Shown piece after piece: positions 42,869 to 52,970 of a stretch of 64,000 nucleotides of DNA. The stretch's first letter is position 1. Each line of letters begins with the position of its first letter. The stretch is from Anolis sagrei (Eukaryota; Chordata; Lepidosauria; Squamata; Anolidae), in the NCBI RefSeq assembly GCF_037176765.1, contig NC_090022.1, positions 84,721,391 through 84,785,390 of the forward strand, in the 5' to 3' direction. The notes under the pieces were generated by a model. That model saw nothing but the letters and a program-made list of their open reading frames with translations, was not told where the DNA came from and searched no databases. The position numbers and the translations under genes are program-made.

Positions 42869-45840
42869 TTTGCATTTTAAAATTAGTTTTGTGAGACACT
42901 TTGAAGTGTCTGGAAGATGTCAGGGCATGGATCACATAACACAATCAAAGAAAGCTCTGGATACCAAAACACAAAACAAGTTTATTTTAATTACAAAAAC
43001 TGCATGTTTTAATGGCCAAAGGTCATGTACTATTCAGTTTAAGAGTGATACAAAAATTTGGTAATACTTTGCAAGAAAAACTTAGAAGCTGAAAGGAGAA
43101 AAATGTCTAGGTCCTCTCCATAATGATAAAGGCGAGTGTCTTGCAAATGTACCTGCTAGGATGACGATGAGGCAAACGGCAAAGATGTCAGGATATCCAG
43201 CCAGTCCTGGAGAGTTCATGGCCATGTGCTTGCTGAAAAAGGCCTCCATTTGTTTTCCCAAGAGCTGGTCAAATGTAGCACTCCAGGCTCTGGCTACACT
43301 AGAAGTGCCTGAAAACAAACAATTAAACAAAATAACACTGTTGGATATTGGTAGAGAACATCAGATTTTAACAAAGAGAGATATTCATAATGTGGGGAAA
43401 TTGCCATGTTAGTTGGGAGATCCTGGCTGGGAGCTGAAGTCCAAAAATGTACATTTTCTCTTTCTGGAGATATAGCAACGCTATGCCAAAAATGTGTTGC
43501 AGCTTTTTATTTCTTTTATTATTAATTCACTTAATTTTTATCCTGCCTTTCTCCCAATATAGAGACTCAAAGTCATTAACAATGAAGACAAAACAATGAA
43601 AGACATTACTCCTACATTTAATGTCCTAGATGTGCATAAAAAATAATACCATGTAGCTCTACAATCTAAATTCCACCAAGGAAACAAATCAGCAGCAACA
43701 AAGATGAGGATATAGAAAGTGGTTCCTGTGCTATTTCCATGGATCTAATGGCAAAACATACTGATCTTATGAAAAATGTCCGTGCATGTCAAAAATGTTG
43801 GTATTTTTGCTATTGTTCTTTTATTTGTACTGCACTACAAACATACATGGGGCCCCCTGGTGGCATGAGCTGCTGAACTTGCTGACTGAAAGGTCGGTGA
43901 TTCAAATCCAGGGAACAGGGTGAGATCCTGCTGTTAGCCCCAACTTCTGCCAACCTAGCAGTTTGAAAGCATGCAAATGTGAGTAGATCAATAGGTACTG
44001 CTTCTGTGGGAAGGTAGCAGTGTTCCATGCAGTCATGCTGGCCATATGACCTTGGAGGTGTCTACAGACAATGCTGGCTCTTCAGTTTAGAAATGGAGAT
44101 GAGCACCACTCCCCAGAGGCAGACAAGGCTAGACTTAATGTAAGGGGAAACCTTTGTGTTTACGAACATACATGTCCACTACACATGGTTTCCTTCTTGC
44201 TTTGAATCTCCACAGTAATCCCATAAGGTAGGTTTGCTCATATGACTAATTGTATGAATAAACAGATTTGAATTTGAGTCTTCCTATTCAAAGTCCAGCA
44301 CTTTATATTACCTTTATTTCTTCAATTGTAAAACACCACTAGTTGTAAGATGCAACCTAATTTCAGTAAAACCACCACCAACAAAAATGCATAAGATGCA
44401 CCTTTGATTCTAAGCCACTCCCCATTTTTAGAGATGTTTATCTAGGGGGAAAAGGTGTCTTAGAAATGAAGAAGTTCAATGTTGTTGTTGTTATTTACAT
44501 CTGGTTTTTTTTTTTTTGTCCCTCAAAGGAGACTGGATCTCTCAGATTAGCTTTAGTTCTTAAAGCTGTGTGTGTTTTGAAACATAATGGGGAAAAACAG
44601 CATTTATGAATGTGCTTGATTTGCAAAGTTTTAAAATTAGACACTCAGATTTGAAGAAGGGGCTACTTATGCAAAAACCCTCTGAATTTTTTTGAGCTGG
44701 GAACACCTAATCCAATTATTGGACAAATGAAAACCCAGCGAATTTATGCAATAAATTGTTCAGGAGATTTTGGATGAGAAATTTTTGAATCTTGCTTCTA
44801 AGTAGTGCCATCAAGAATGCCTTAAATCAGGGGTCCTCAAACTTTCCAAACAGAGGGCCAGGTCACAGTCCCTCAAACTGTTGGAGGGCCAGATTATAAT
44901 GTGAAAAAAACCCAAAACAAAACATGAATGAATTCCCATGCACACTGCACATATCTTATTTGTAGTGCAAAAACACTTTAAAACAATTCAATAATTATAA
45001 TGAAGAACAATTTTAACAGATATAGACTTATTAGTATTTCAATGGGAAGTATGAGCCTGCTTTTGGCTGATGAGATAGGATTGTTGTTGTTTTTGTTGTG
45101 TGCTTTCAAGTCATTTCAGACTTAGGTTGACCCTGAGCGAGGGCCAGGTAAATGACCTTGGAGGGCCATATCCGGCCCCCAGGCCTTAGTTTGAGGACCC
45201 CTGCTTTAAATTATATGCAGGCTTTTGGGTTAATAAATATAACCACCTTTTGAGCATATTGAGACATATCTCCACCACTGAGCTACAGACTGGCTATACA
45301 GTCACTTTTGTGAACTTCCCAAATTATAATTAAAGCAAAGCTAAGCAGAGGTAGAGAATTTACTTTAGTTCTGCCTTCCATCCCGGCTGTCCTTTGTTGA
45401 ACCCGAACTTTAGTGAAACCACATGATAAAATCAAAATGCAGAGGGGTCAGGATATGTTTGTACCAATGATGTAGGAAAGCAGCAGGTTCCAGCCAGTGA
45501 TGAATGCCCACAGCTCTCCAACTGTTATGTAGCTGTAGAGATAAGCCGATCCAGTCAGAGGCACTCGAGCACCAAACTCAGCATAACACAATCCTGCCAA
45601 GATGGATACTAGAGCAGCAATCAGAAAGGAAATGATGATACTGGGGCCTGAGCTGGTCTTGGCTACTTCCCCTGCTAGGACATAAACCCCAGCCCCCAAT
45701 GTACTGCCCACCCCCAGAGCCACCAAGTCCATGGTGGAAAGGCAGCGGCGCAAGTTTGATTCTTTGCAGCCATCATCTGTTACCCTTTTCCTACGTGAGA
45801 CCATCTGAAAGAGGGAGAGCATGGCATGCCTGCCAGACAT
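31875..45840 (-). CDS. Cationic amino acid transporter, CAT-2A-like (SLC7A family)
   Basis: Eleven exons close to 614 codons plus stop, against human CAT-2 658, CAT-1 629 and CAT-3 619 residues. They are 45465-45840, 43153-43308, 39888-40053, 39407-39543, 38416-38638, 37761-37897, 36757-36859, 35409-35551, 34645-34811, 32850-32958 and 31875-32002. The family takes up arginine, lysine and ornithine through 14 membrane segments in the plasma membrane. Visible marks are [20 protein letters not shown], the Glu88 region [13 protein letters not shown] (essential in CAT-1), [27 protein letters not shown] and TIWRQPQ. The first two thirds resemble human CAT-2 most; the loop after Arg432 is shorter and divergent. 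It sits beside CCDC69, so it may be an extra CAT paralogue and no symbol is given. Confidence 0.92.
32850..32958 (-). CDS. CAT exon 10
   Basis: The exon encodes [37 protein letters not shown] between gtaatttag and attg|gtaag. It matches VPFLP.LP..SI.VN.YLM.QL in all human CATs. Confidence 0.9.
33668..34002 (-). mobile_element. Tc1/mariner-like (Tigger-type) element with a nested LINE tail
   Basis: The ends are ggcagtccccaagttatg and its rough inverse, cttgggaactgcctgt. The body (gaaagtttcagtggaaaaca, tcaggagtgaatttcctt) is shared with copies at about 53541-53900 and 62395-62795. An insertion bearing gaggagatagggcagaat and an ATT run has entered near the left end. Confidence 0.65.
34645..34811 (-). 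CDS. CAT exon 9
   Basis: The acceptor is ccctgtccag and the donor catg|gtaag, phase 0. The exon encodes two membrane segments and ends [23 protein letters not shown] is a strong CAT marker. Confidence 0.9.
35409..35551 (-). CDS. CAT exon 8, divergent intracellular loop
   Basis: The exon lies between tttatag and aactg|gtgagt. It encodes [50 protein letters not shown] is the family start of this loop. The rest is shorter than in human CAT-2 and not conserved. The phases on both sides fit. Confidence 0.82.
35884..36005. mobile_element. SINE fragment (same family as 54240-55195)
   Basis: The text tacagtcgggcatcccctgg, gcaacgtttcttg.aaatggc matches the right part of the SINE at 55080-55195. A G run lies on its left. 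Confidence 0.6.
36115..36259. mobile_element. Palindromic MITE with TAA target duplication
   Basis: The ends ggccacttttacactgcc and ggcagtgtagaaggggcc are inverted repeats. TAA flanks both sides (36112-36114 and 36260-36262), fitting PIF/Harbinger-type insertion. A related copy is at 49835-49973. It lies in a CAT intron. Confidence 0.75.
36495..36525. repeat. Poly-T run
   Basis: About 27 T in a row, interrupting a region otherwise without clear features. It may be the poly(A) tail of a minus-strand retroposed fragment. Confidence 0.6.
36757..36859 (-). CDS. CAT exon 7
   Basis: A 103-base exon, too short to show as a long frame. It runs from acceptor acttttcag-like cttttcag to donor ctcag|gtaat. 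It encodes [34 protein letters not shown], almost identical to human CAT-2 over [14 protein letters not shown]. Confidence 0.9.
37761..37897 (-). CDS. CAT exon 6, CAT-2A-type affinity cassette
   Basis: The exon encodes [45 protein letters not shown]. In mammalian SLC7A2 this position has two mutually exclusive exons, low-affinity 2A and high-affinity 2B. This exon has the 2A marks: Arg (residue 370) where 2B and CAT-1 have Glu, and the shorter loop before SP.VAT. I saw no second cassette in the introns on either side. Confidence 0.9.
38416..38638 (-). CDS. CAT exon 5
   Basis: The acceptor is tgtctaccag and the donor accag|gtaag. The exon encodes [20 protein letters not shown], ...[20 protein letters not shown], ...[20 protein letters not shown]. 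It is nearly colinear with human CAT-2. Confidence 0.93.
38877..39240 (+). mobile_element. R4/Dong-like LINE 3' end between trinucleotide repeats
   Basis: The + frame reads [34 protein letters not shown] and YITQS, which I recognise as the C-terminal end of R4/Dong-type LINEs of lizards. (AAT)n and (ATT/ACT)n runs flank it at 38877-38912 and 39187-39240. It lies in a CAT intron. Confidence 0.65.
39241..39330 (-). mobile_element. RTE/BovB-like 3' end
   Basis: The text ccccaaggggactcagagca followed by ggcaaactttcaatgctgg is the RTE/BovB or Sauria-SINE 3' motif in minus orientation. It abuts the trinucleotide run. Confidence 0.65.
39407..39543 (-). CDS. CAT exon 4
   Basis: The exon begins in phase 2 after ttccttcaaag. 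It contains NQS and NGT, potential N-glycosylation sites in the extracellular loop where CATs are glycosylated, then [20 protein letters not shown] and [12 protein letters not shown]. Confidence 0.9.
39888..40053 (-). CDS. CAT exon 3
   Basis: The exon encodes [40 protein letters not shown] and on to MAINKI. The acceptor tctccatag lies a few bases from a (TCC)n repeat that serves as its pyrimidine tract. The donor is attag|gtaaga. The exon did not show as a long frame and was found from splice phase and similarity. Confidence 0.85.
40064..40090. repeat. (GGA)n microsatellite at the CAT exon 3 acceptor
   Basis: On the sense (minus) strand this is (TCC)n, ending about ten bases before the AG at 40055-40054. 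It therefore forms the polypyrimidine tract of that splice site. Confidence 0.9.
41225..41480 (+). mobile_element. tRNA-derived SINE
   Basis: It has a tRNA-like head (ctagcacagtgggttaatca, ggttgacagttcaagcc) and the body gtgagctcccgctgtcagcc, ctgcctacctagcaattcg and gtagataaataggtactgc. It is the same family as 43838-44163 and the minus copy at 20572. Confidence 0.8.
41560..41700 (+). mobile_element. RTE/BovB-like LINE or SINE 3' end
   Basis: The text ctgctctgagtcccctcggg, agatagagtggaatataaat ends in ATT repeats. It is the plus-strand form of the motif seen at 20222 and 39241. Confidence 0.7.
41880..42180 (+). mobile_element. L2-like LINE 3' remnant
   Basis: Decayed coding text reads [11 protein letters not shown] and [14 protein letters not shown], the end of an L2-like ORF2 (LWN.LP... 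F...LK.YLF.QA). A 3' UTR-like stretch rich in tattttaatg follows. Confidence 0.65.
43153..43308 (-). CDS. CAT exon 2
   Basis: The acceptor is ttgttttcag. The exon encodes [20 protein letters not shown] and then [19 protein letters not shown], the end of one loop and the next membrane segment. The donor is gcag|gtaca. Confidence 0.9.
43838..44163 (+). mobile_element. tRNA-derived SINE, nearly full length
   Basis: The head and body are readable: gaaaggtcggtgattcaaat, tgttagccccaacttctgcc, gtagatcaataggtactgc, ccatatgaccttggaggtgt, ttagaaatggagatgagcac and a 3' end ggggaaacctttgtgttt. It lies in the first CAT coding intron. Confidence 0.85.
44828..45203 (+). mobile_element. Non-autonomous hAT element, copy 1
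   Basis: It starts caggggtcctcaaact and ends agtttgaggacccctg. The 8-bp flanks ccttaaat and ctttaaat differ at one base, as expected for an old hAT target duplication. It is about 376 bp long and in the same orientation as copy 2 at 59085-59447. Confidence 0.9.
45465..45840 (-). CDS. CAT exon 1 (first coding)
   Basis: The exon starts exactly at its ATG, right after ttcgttctctttcag, so the 5' UTR is in one or more upstream exons. The distance from the first Met to RCLSTMDL matches human CAT-2 closely, which supports this start. It covers residues 1-125, with the first membrane segments and [20 protein letters not shown]. The donor is attg|gtaca. Confidence 0.9.
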
Positions 45841-46200
45841 CTGAAAGAGAACGAAGGCAAAGATGGCATTAATACTGTCATTAATGTGGAAATGTAATAA
45901 TGACATCTCATTTGAAAATCTAGAATGGATTTCCCCAATCAAGTACCTTCCTGATATACAGGACCATGTAGATGAACTGTGCCGCAAGCATCCTAGGGTG
46001 CTCTGCCCAGAACATGGAGGGCTTCTTGGAGGGCCACTGGGTCAGCATGGGGGGAAGCTGCATAGTGATGCTTCCCCATGTGTGGTGGGAAAGCGTTGCT
46101 GTGGGCAATGTGATAGGATTTCCCTGCTACCCCACAGATTCACCACAGAGGCTGGCATCCACCCCCCCCCCCCAAACCTCGGTTGCCCTCACATTGATGA
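45841..46200. other. CAT 5' intron with a DNA-element-like stretch
   Basis: The stretch upstream of the CAT start codon holds repeat-like DNA at about 45985-46215. It ends acattgatgaggtcctaaga, an end shared with 56255-56275 and, inverted, with 53900-53920. No exon was found. Confidence 0.45.
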
Positions 46201-46931
46201 GGTCCTAAGAGTACTAATTTCCTAATAAGCAAGTTCCCAACAAACATTTCAAAACAGTTTGCTTCTCTTTTAAATTCTTAGCTATGACTTAGCCTTTGAA
46301 ACTCTGTTTGCAATCCTTTGACTCCTTAAAGACCTTTTAAAGCACGTTTCTCATGCTAGGTTTCAGAGCTCTAAAATTGTGTGACATTCCTTTCATGTAT
46401 GTGCTTCTTCTTGAACCTCTCTGCAATTTTGGGTCTTAGAGGCAAAGGCTGCTTGTTTGTAAATCTGTTAATCTTCTTTGGATCTACCAAAGGTTTTTTT
46501 TTTAAAAAAAAAAGTGGTACAATCCCATGCTTTTCTATTTTTCCACCAGTAGGCTCCTTGATCCTAAGCAGTGACTTATGAGTCTGCCTAGATATAGTAC
46601 AATACTGTATTATATTATCTAAAGATTAGAGATGTGGAAGGCTACAGAGATGGAGATGGGGATGACTCAGCTGAAAAAAATAGAAAGCAGTTAAAGCATT
46701 AAGGAATCCATAGTCAGAAATGGCCAAGACGATTGACTAGACTGAAAAGTTGGGTTTGGGTTTTGGCACTTCATCTGTTGTTAAGTGGGGTCTGGTTCAC
46801 TGAACTGGAGAAATAAAATATTGTCAGCAGTGGAGTTGCCTGTGCCCCAAGAAATGCAAGTGTATTCAACTGTATTCTTATATACACATTTGTGCATGTA
46901 CATTGACAATTATTTATAGAATAAGCTACAT

Positions 46932-47675
46932 CAGTGGTTCTCAATCTTCCTAATGTCGTGACCCCTTAATACAGTTCCTCATGTTGTGGTGACCCCCAAC
47001 CATAACATTATTTTTGTTGCTACTTCATAACTGTAATTTTGCTGCCGTTATGAATCCGAATGTAAATATCTGATACGCAGGATGTATTTTCATTCACTGG
47101 ACCAAATGTGGCACAATTACCCAGTACGCCCAAATTTGAATACTGGTGGAGTTGCAGGGGGGGGCGGGGGTTGATATTGTCATTTGGGAGTTGTGGTTGC
47201 TAGTTCATCTACAATCAAAGAACATTCTGAACTCCACCAATGATGGAACTGAACCAAACTTTGCACACAGAACTCCTATGACCAACAGAAAATACCGGAA
47301 GGGTTTAGTGGGCATTGATCTTGAGTTTTGGAGTTATAGTTCACCTACATCCAGAGAGCAATGTGGACTCAAACAATGATACATCTGGACCAAACTTGGC
47401 ATGAAAACTCAATATGCCCAAATGGGAACACTGCTAGAGTTTGGGGAAAATAGTGCTTGATATTTGGGAGTTGCTGACATTTGTTGAGATTTATAGTTCA
47501 CCTACAATCAAAGAGCATTATAAACCCCACCAACGATAGAATTGGACCAAACTTCCCACACAGAACCCCCATGACCAACAGAAAATACTGTATTTTCTGA
47601 TGGTCTTTGGCGACCCCTCCAACACCACCTTCACGACCTCCCAGGGGTCCTGACCCCTAGGGTTGAGAAACGCTG
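46932..47675 (+). mobile_element. SPIN-like hAT element with long tandem-unit interior
   Basis: The left end is cagtggttctcaatcttcct and the right end gggttgagaaacgctg. The first 170 bp (gtgacccccaaccataacat, gttgctacttcataactgta, atctgatacgcaggatgta) match the SPIN hAT family as I recall it, known for horizontal transfer among tetrapods. The interior is units of about 125-250 bp (cacctacaatcaaagagcat, gaccaacagaaaatac) that SPIN itself lacks. The flanking 8-mers agree at only 5 of 8, so the copy is not young. Confidence 0.75.
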
Positions 47676-49430
47676 CTGTACATAAATTGTGTTGCAGTGG
47701 TTTACACACTTAACTAAAAACCCAGAAGATTATCCTGACTTCTTTCCTTCCTTCCTTCCTTGTTTATTTGCCTCTTTCAAAACTAATTGTCAGCCAATGT
47801 TTTACACAGTGTCCCCATTCCTCTTTCTAGTACTCTGTAGATTGTCAGGGATTACTCCACATTCTATTCTGCTAATAGTTTCCCAATTTAACCTGGAAAA
47901 AACTCGAAGTTAATTTAAAATTAGAGATTAATTTCTTAATCAACACAGTTTGCTGTAAATTTCATCAAAAGTTTTTCTTTCTTTCTTTGGAAGATATTCA
48001 CATACAGGTGTCTTTTAGAAACCTGCCAGGCAAATGTGAACATTGTCTCTGAAAACAAACCAGGAAAATATTTTCACTTTCCTTTTAATGCAAATCATAA
48101 TGCCAACAAAGTGCTCATTTTAAAAGGAATAGGTAATAAATAAATTTATTCACTTACACACATAATTTTCCTGATTAAAGTCTAGTTTTTGACTACTCTC
48201 TGCATAGCTTGAAAAAGTTGAGAAAATGTCAATTTGAAGTATAATTCCCAGAACCCCAACCTGCACAGTTTGGAAAGGTTATTGTTTAATGAACAACTGC
48301 CAGAATCCCTTAGCCAACAAGGTTTCTGACCATGCTGATTGGGTAGGGGAAATCCTGGGAGTTTTATTTTTTTAAAGTTACTTTTTCTGAATTCTGCTTA
48401 TTGTTACTTACCCACTTTGGGTCTCAATGGGATTTCTCCTTCTGTCTTTGCCATACATTTTACCTTCACCACTTTTCAAAATGGTTCATCTTCTTCACAT
48501 TTATCACCCTTCTGCATTTTTGCACGTTTATCACACTTTATCCAAATTCTGTGCACTACAGAAAAGTTGAACTTCAGACGTGTGACTTGCCTCCTGCCCC
48601 CTTGTATCCTGCCAGAGAAATAATCCACTTACTTTTGTATTCTCTCAAGAAACGTGTGCCAGCTCCACACAAGGTAGTGAAGAAAAAGGAGTTAGAAACA
48701 GAGCCACTGGGTATTTTTACTTCCCTCTCATTTAAATATATTTCATAAGATGTGTGTAGCCCATCCCTCTGTTACTCTGCCCACCTCCCCCAGCATTTTG
48801 TTCATAAAGAAAACTATGCAGAAATGTTTTTGTCCACAACTGTTTCCAAGACTTACTCGCAGCACACAAATGCCAAGCAGCTTGGTGCCTGTTTGGAAAT
48901 CTTGAATAAGCATTTCAGAACTGACTGGGCTGGCAGGACACAAGGGCTCCCATCTCTTTTGCCTAAGGTTCTTCTCTCCTTTGCCTGTTCTCTCTGCCTC
49001 TATTATTCCTTTGGCATCAAAAGTGTCAAATCTTGAAAAAAGTGGATGGTTGCATTTGGCAGAACACACACACTCAAAGCAGGGTTGAATTGCATAAGCA
49101 AAAAGAAGAGCAAGATACATATGAAAAGAAAGAAAGGGGGACAAAGATGCAGGAGGGCACCAATTAATGTGGAAAATAAAGTGCCAGTCAGGTTTTAGAA
49201 CACCAGAGTGGAGAGTTGGGAAAGGTGATAAATTCAGTGGCAGGATTGTGATGAGCCTTTTTCTGTGTGGAATGGGGGAAAAACTGTATACTTGAAGGGA
49301 TGGCATTAATGGATCTTTCTCAGAGAACATGGAAATTATTTCAGTGCAAAAAAGTAACAAAACTCAGCTGGAACGCACATGCATCCAAACATAACCAGGC
49401 ACAGGGTACATCCAGATTGATTTGAAAGTG

Positions 49431-49761
49431 CAATAGAGTCTCACTTATCCAACCTTCGCTCATCCAACATTCTGTATTATCCAACACAAACTGTCTCCTG
49501 CCCGGATCCACAGGTCTTTCAATACATTGTGATGTTTGGTGCTAAATTCGTAAATACAGTAATTACTACATAACGTTACCATGTATTGAACTGCTTTTTC
49601 TGATGATTTGTTGTAAAACATGATGTTTTGGTGCTTAATTTGTAAGATCATAATGTAATTTGATGTTTAATAGGCTTTCCCTTAATCCCTCTTTATTATC
49701 CAATATTTTTCTTCTCCAATATCTGCTGGCCCATTTATGTTGGATAAGCGAGACTCTACTG
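49431..49761. mobile_element. Tc1/mariner (Tigger/pogo-type) MITE
   Basis: The ends caatagagtctcacttatcc and ggataagcgagactctactg are inverted repeats of about 23 bp. TA follows on the right; the left TA has decayed. The length is about 331 bp. Confidence 0.75.
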
Positions 49762-50060
49762 TACTGGGAAATGTAATTTGGTGAGGCACTAGTGTCCTCT
49801 TTGTCACAGAAGGCTAAGGACCCTGTGAAACTATGGCCCCATCTAAATTGCCATATAAAATCCAGAGTATCTGCTTTGAATTGGATTATATGACAGTGTA
49901 GACTCATATAATCCAGTTCAAATCCAATAATCTGGAATCGGATACTGCATTATAAGATAATGTAGATCCAGCCTATATCTCCTATGATCCCATAACATTT
50001 ATTCATGGTAGTTTAAATGGTGTCAAATCGCATTAATTCTACAGTGTAGATGCACTTTTC
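49762..50060. mobile_element. MITE carrying a second, nested MITE
   Basis: The outer element ends gcattaattctacagtgtag (compare 57930). Inside lies 49835-49973, flanked by TAT on both sides, related to the palindromic MITE at 36115. The outer element directly abuts the Tigger-type copy. Confidence 0.6.
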
Positions 50061-52879
50061 ACATTAAAGATACATTTTGTTCATTTCTAATATTAAAAAC
50101 AAATTCCTAGTCTTAAAATGTATTCAGAGCAGAGCTTGGATGCCATATGCCATAGTGACTGGGGGATATGGGGAAGTATGGTTCAATAGAGTAACTTGAC
50201 CAAACCCTGAACACCTTGTTATTCAATTCTGATAATATGTTTTTCACTCCATCTGGATAGAGCACTTGTGAAGTCTTGCTCTGGCTTCTAATTTCTGTCC
50301 CTTCATATGTTTAGATGGTGAACATGAATGCAGTTGTGGCTTATGAATCAGTACTACTTTGCTCCTAGACTAGTGCGTTCCCATTTCCCCAGGTTTTAAA
50401 ATCAGATTTTGGTAAACAATACCTACTATTCATAAGTTGACAATCTGTTTTTGGTGGTCAACTTTACAGAGAGTGCTGTTCATAAGACATGGATTTGAGG
50501 CAAATAACTTCGTTTTGTTTTGTGTTCAAGGAGAAGGAGGGGGAGGTCTGATGTGTACAATTCTTCACAAAGCACTGATTGTCTTGCACATTCATCTCAC
50601 ATGAGCTATTTTCCCCTAACACAGCAGATTATATCAAGAATTATCAGCTGAGCATTATAATAAAAGGCACAATTTGCAGCAAAAGAAAGGAGGGAGAGAA
50701 GGTGTAACAGAATGGCCAGTGGAGCTAAAGATAACTGCAATGAAAAAATGCCTCTAAGTCAGGGATGAGCAACAGCGTACCTTCAGGTCTTATTAGACAA
50801 CAACTTCGATCAGCTTTAGCCAGCATAGCCAGGGGAATGGCAGCTCAGCAACCTCTCAAAATGTTTCCTACTCCTTGCTTTAGAATCTGGAAATTATTTA
50901 ATCAAATCTTTTTTTATTTCGTATCAAAAGTATTGCATAAATTAGTGTAAAACTGATAAAAATAGAAGCAGCACAAGCGGCTAAACATCTTTTGACCAAA
51001 AACGGGCAACAACAACCATACTGTCTGTAGCCTCATTCAATTCTTCCTTTGTACATGAGGCAGGACATTGTGGACAAGCATACAGATGCAGAGTTGTCTG
51101 TTCTGCTCCACATTCGCACAAGGTGGAGGATGTACTGGACCTAACCTTTCCCACTCACTCATTTTCCACATGGGATATAACTGCACATAAGCCAGTATCC
51201 TGCAGCATTCCCACAATGTGGAATAGTGGCCACATACCTGCATTATGATGACTCCTACCATATCGCTGGTGGCATTGTGATACCTCAATAACAATTCTGT
51301 CCTTCTGCTGTGCTAACTTCCCCTCCCTCTGGTTTTTTTCCTTCAGTGATGGAAGAGGACAGAGTATGGACATAGAAGTGCCCAGACCACATTGCATAAG
51401 TTAAATCCTGGGACCATAACATGATCAGGGGCTACTGATATGATTTTCGTGTCAAAATCCTCTGACAGCTTCATGACTGGAAAGGGATATTGCACAACAT
51501 CATGTGATAGGGACCTGTTTCTGTGCCATTTCCCACCTCAGTGTGATAAAGTCCATGAGTATGAATGCTGCATGCCTCTCCTTACATCTGAAGGAGGAAC
51601 CAGCAGGAGTAGTAACCAATGGTGTGTGTTAGCAAGGAAAGCAGATCAGAGTTTCCGCATTCCTAAATGTTCCTATAAAACAACATTCATGGTACATTAA
51701 CTGAGCAAGGCATTACATTTATATATTTCTCAAAGACATAAGACTGCTTTAGCTTTAAAAGGAAAGAAAGGTGGGATCTAGCAACATAATGGAGCTACCA
51801 TTTTCAACCCATTATGGATTCAGTTGTGCACAATATTAGTACCCATACCGTATCCTACATATTTATGAGACTAGAGAGACTTGCACAGGGATATGTTACT
51901 ATTTAAAATGGCATAGGGCACAGAGAGAGGGGATGAGACTAGCTCTACAGCCACCAAGGAAGCACGGACATGTGCTACTCAGTTTGCAAATAAATCCATA
52001 GTAAAGGTTGCCTGTTTTGCCCACATGGTTTTGCATAGTTGAAACAAATAACAGATAGAGCAGTGACTCTGGAAACCTGCAGGTCCGAGTGCAAGGAAAG
52101 GACAAAAGCTCTGACAGAAGGGAGAGCCATTGCAAGTGCTTGTGAACTGCTACCGCCAGGCCCAGGGTCTTGACAGACACAAGCTTGTCTTCCATTTTGA
52201 TGGATAGAAGTTAATTGAAGCTTGGACTGCTGAAGAATTAGAGATGGAGTCTGGGGACGTCATCGAAGTGTGAAGCTAGAAGTCATCTCTTCAAAGAGAC
52301 TGCAGTTCCTGTGATTCCTGTTTTGAAAGACTTGGCTGCATCTCAGTAATTTCTCTGGTTTTGATCTTCATTGTGACAAATAAATAGGGCTAAAATGATT
52401 TTTTTCCCTGTAAGAACAAAGATGTGACACTTGCTATACATAAGTAAGCATGCTTTGGACTCTTGATAGCCACATCACTTGATTTTAGCTATTCCAGAGG
52501 TCACTATGCACTATTACAGAAGCAGCTTTGAAGCATTGCAAGTAATGCCACATCAGTTCTGATTGCCTTTGAGAAATTGTTTGGGTATTTTTATGTTTCA
52601 GGGTTGGGGCTCCCAAAATAGCATTTTTAACCATCCCAGAGCTTGTGGGATTGGGGTATGTATGGATTTGTATGTGTGGGGGTGTTGGGGATCCCTAGGT
52701 CTCAAGGAAAGCAATTATGTAGATTTTGTAACATTGTAAACCTCTCCATGTTTATTGTTTGTCATCTTGCTCTATTTCTATGATTTTGGATCTGTGTGGT
52801 TTGATTCTAATGTATTGATGTTGGTTTTTATGGATTTTGAGGTATGTGTTTATTGTATTTGTATGTTTGTCTGTATGGC

Positions 52880-52970
52880 ATTTCATTGTTGTCGATTTGG
52901 AAGCTGCTCTGAGTCCCCTTCAGGGTGTGTGAGAGAGTGGGGTATAAATAAATGTAGTAAATAAACATGT
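52880..52970 (+). mobile_element. RTE/BovB-like 3' end
   Basis: The text gaagctgctctgagtcccct, ggggtataaataaatgtagt and a final AATAAA-like run match the motif at 41640. Confidence 0.7.

Noticed and set aside
49057-49082. CRISPR-like or other regularly spaced arrays
   Set aside because: No array with regular unique spacers exists anywhere in the window. Tandem repeats here are microsatellites and one minisatellite, as expected for a vertebrate.
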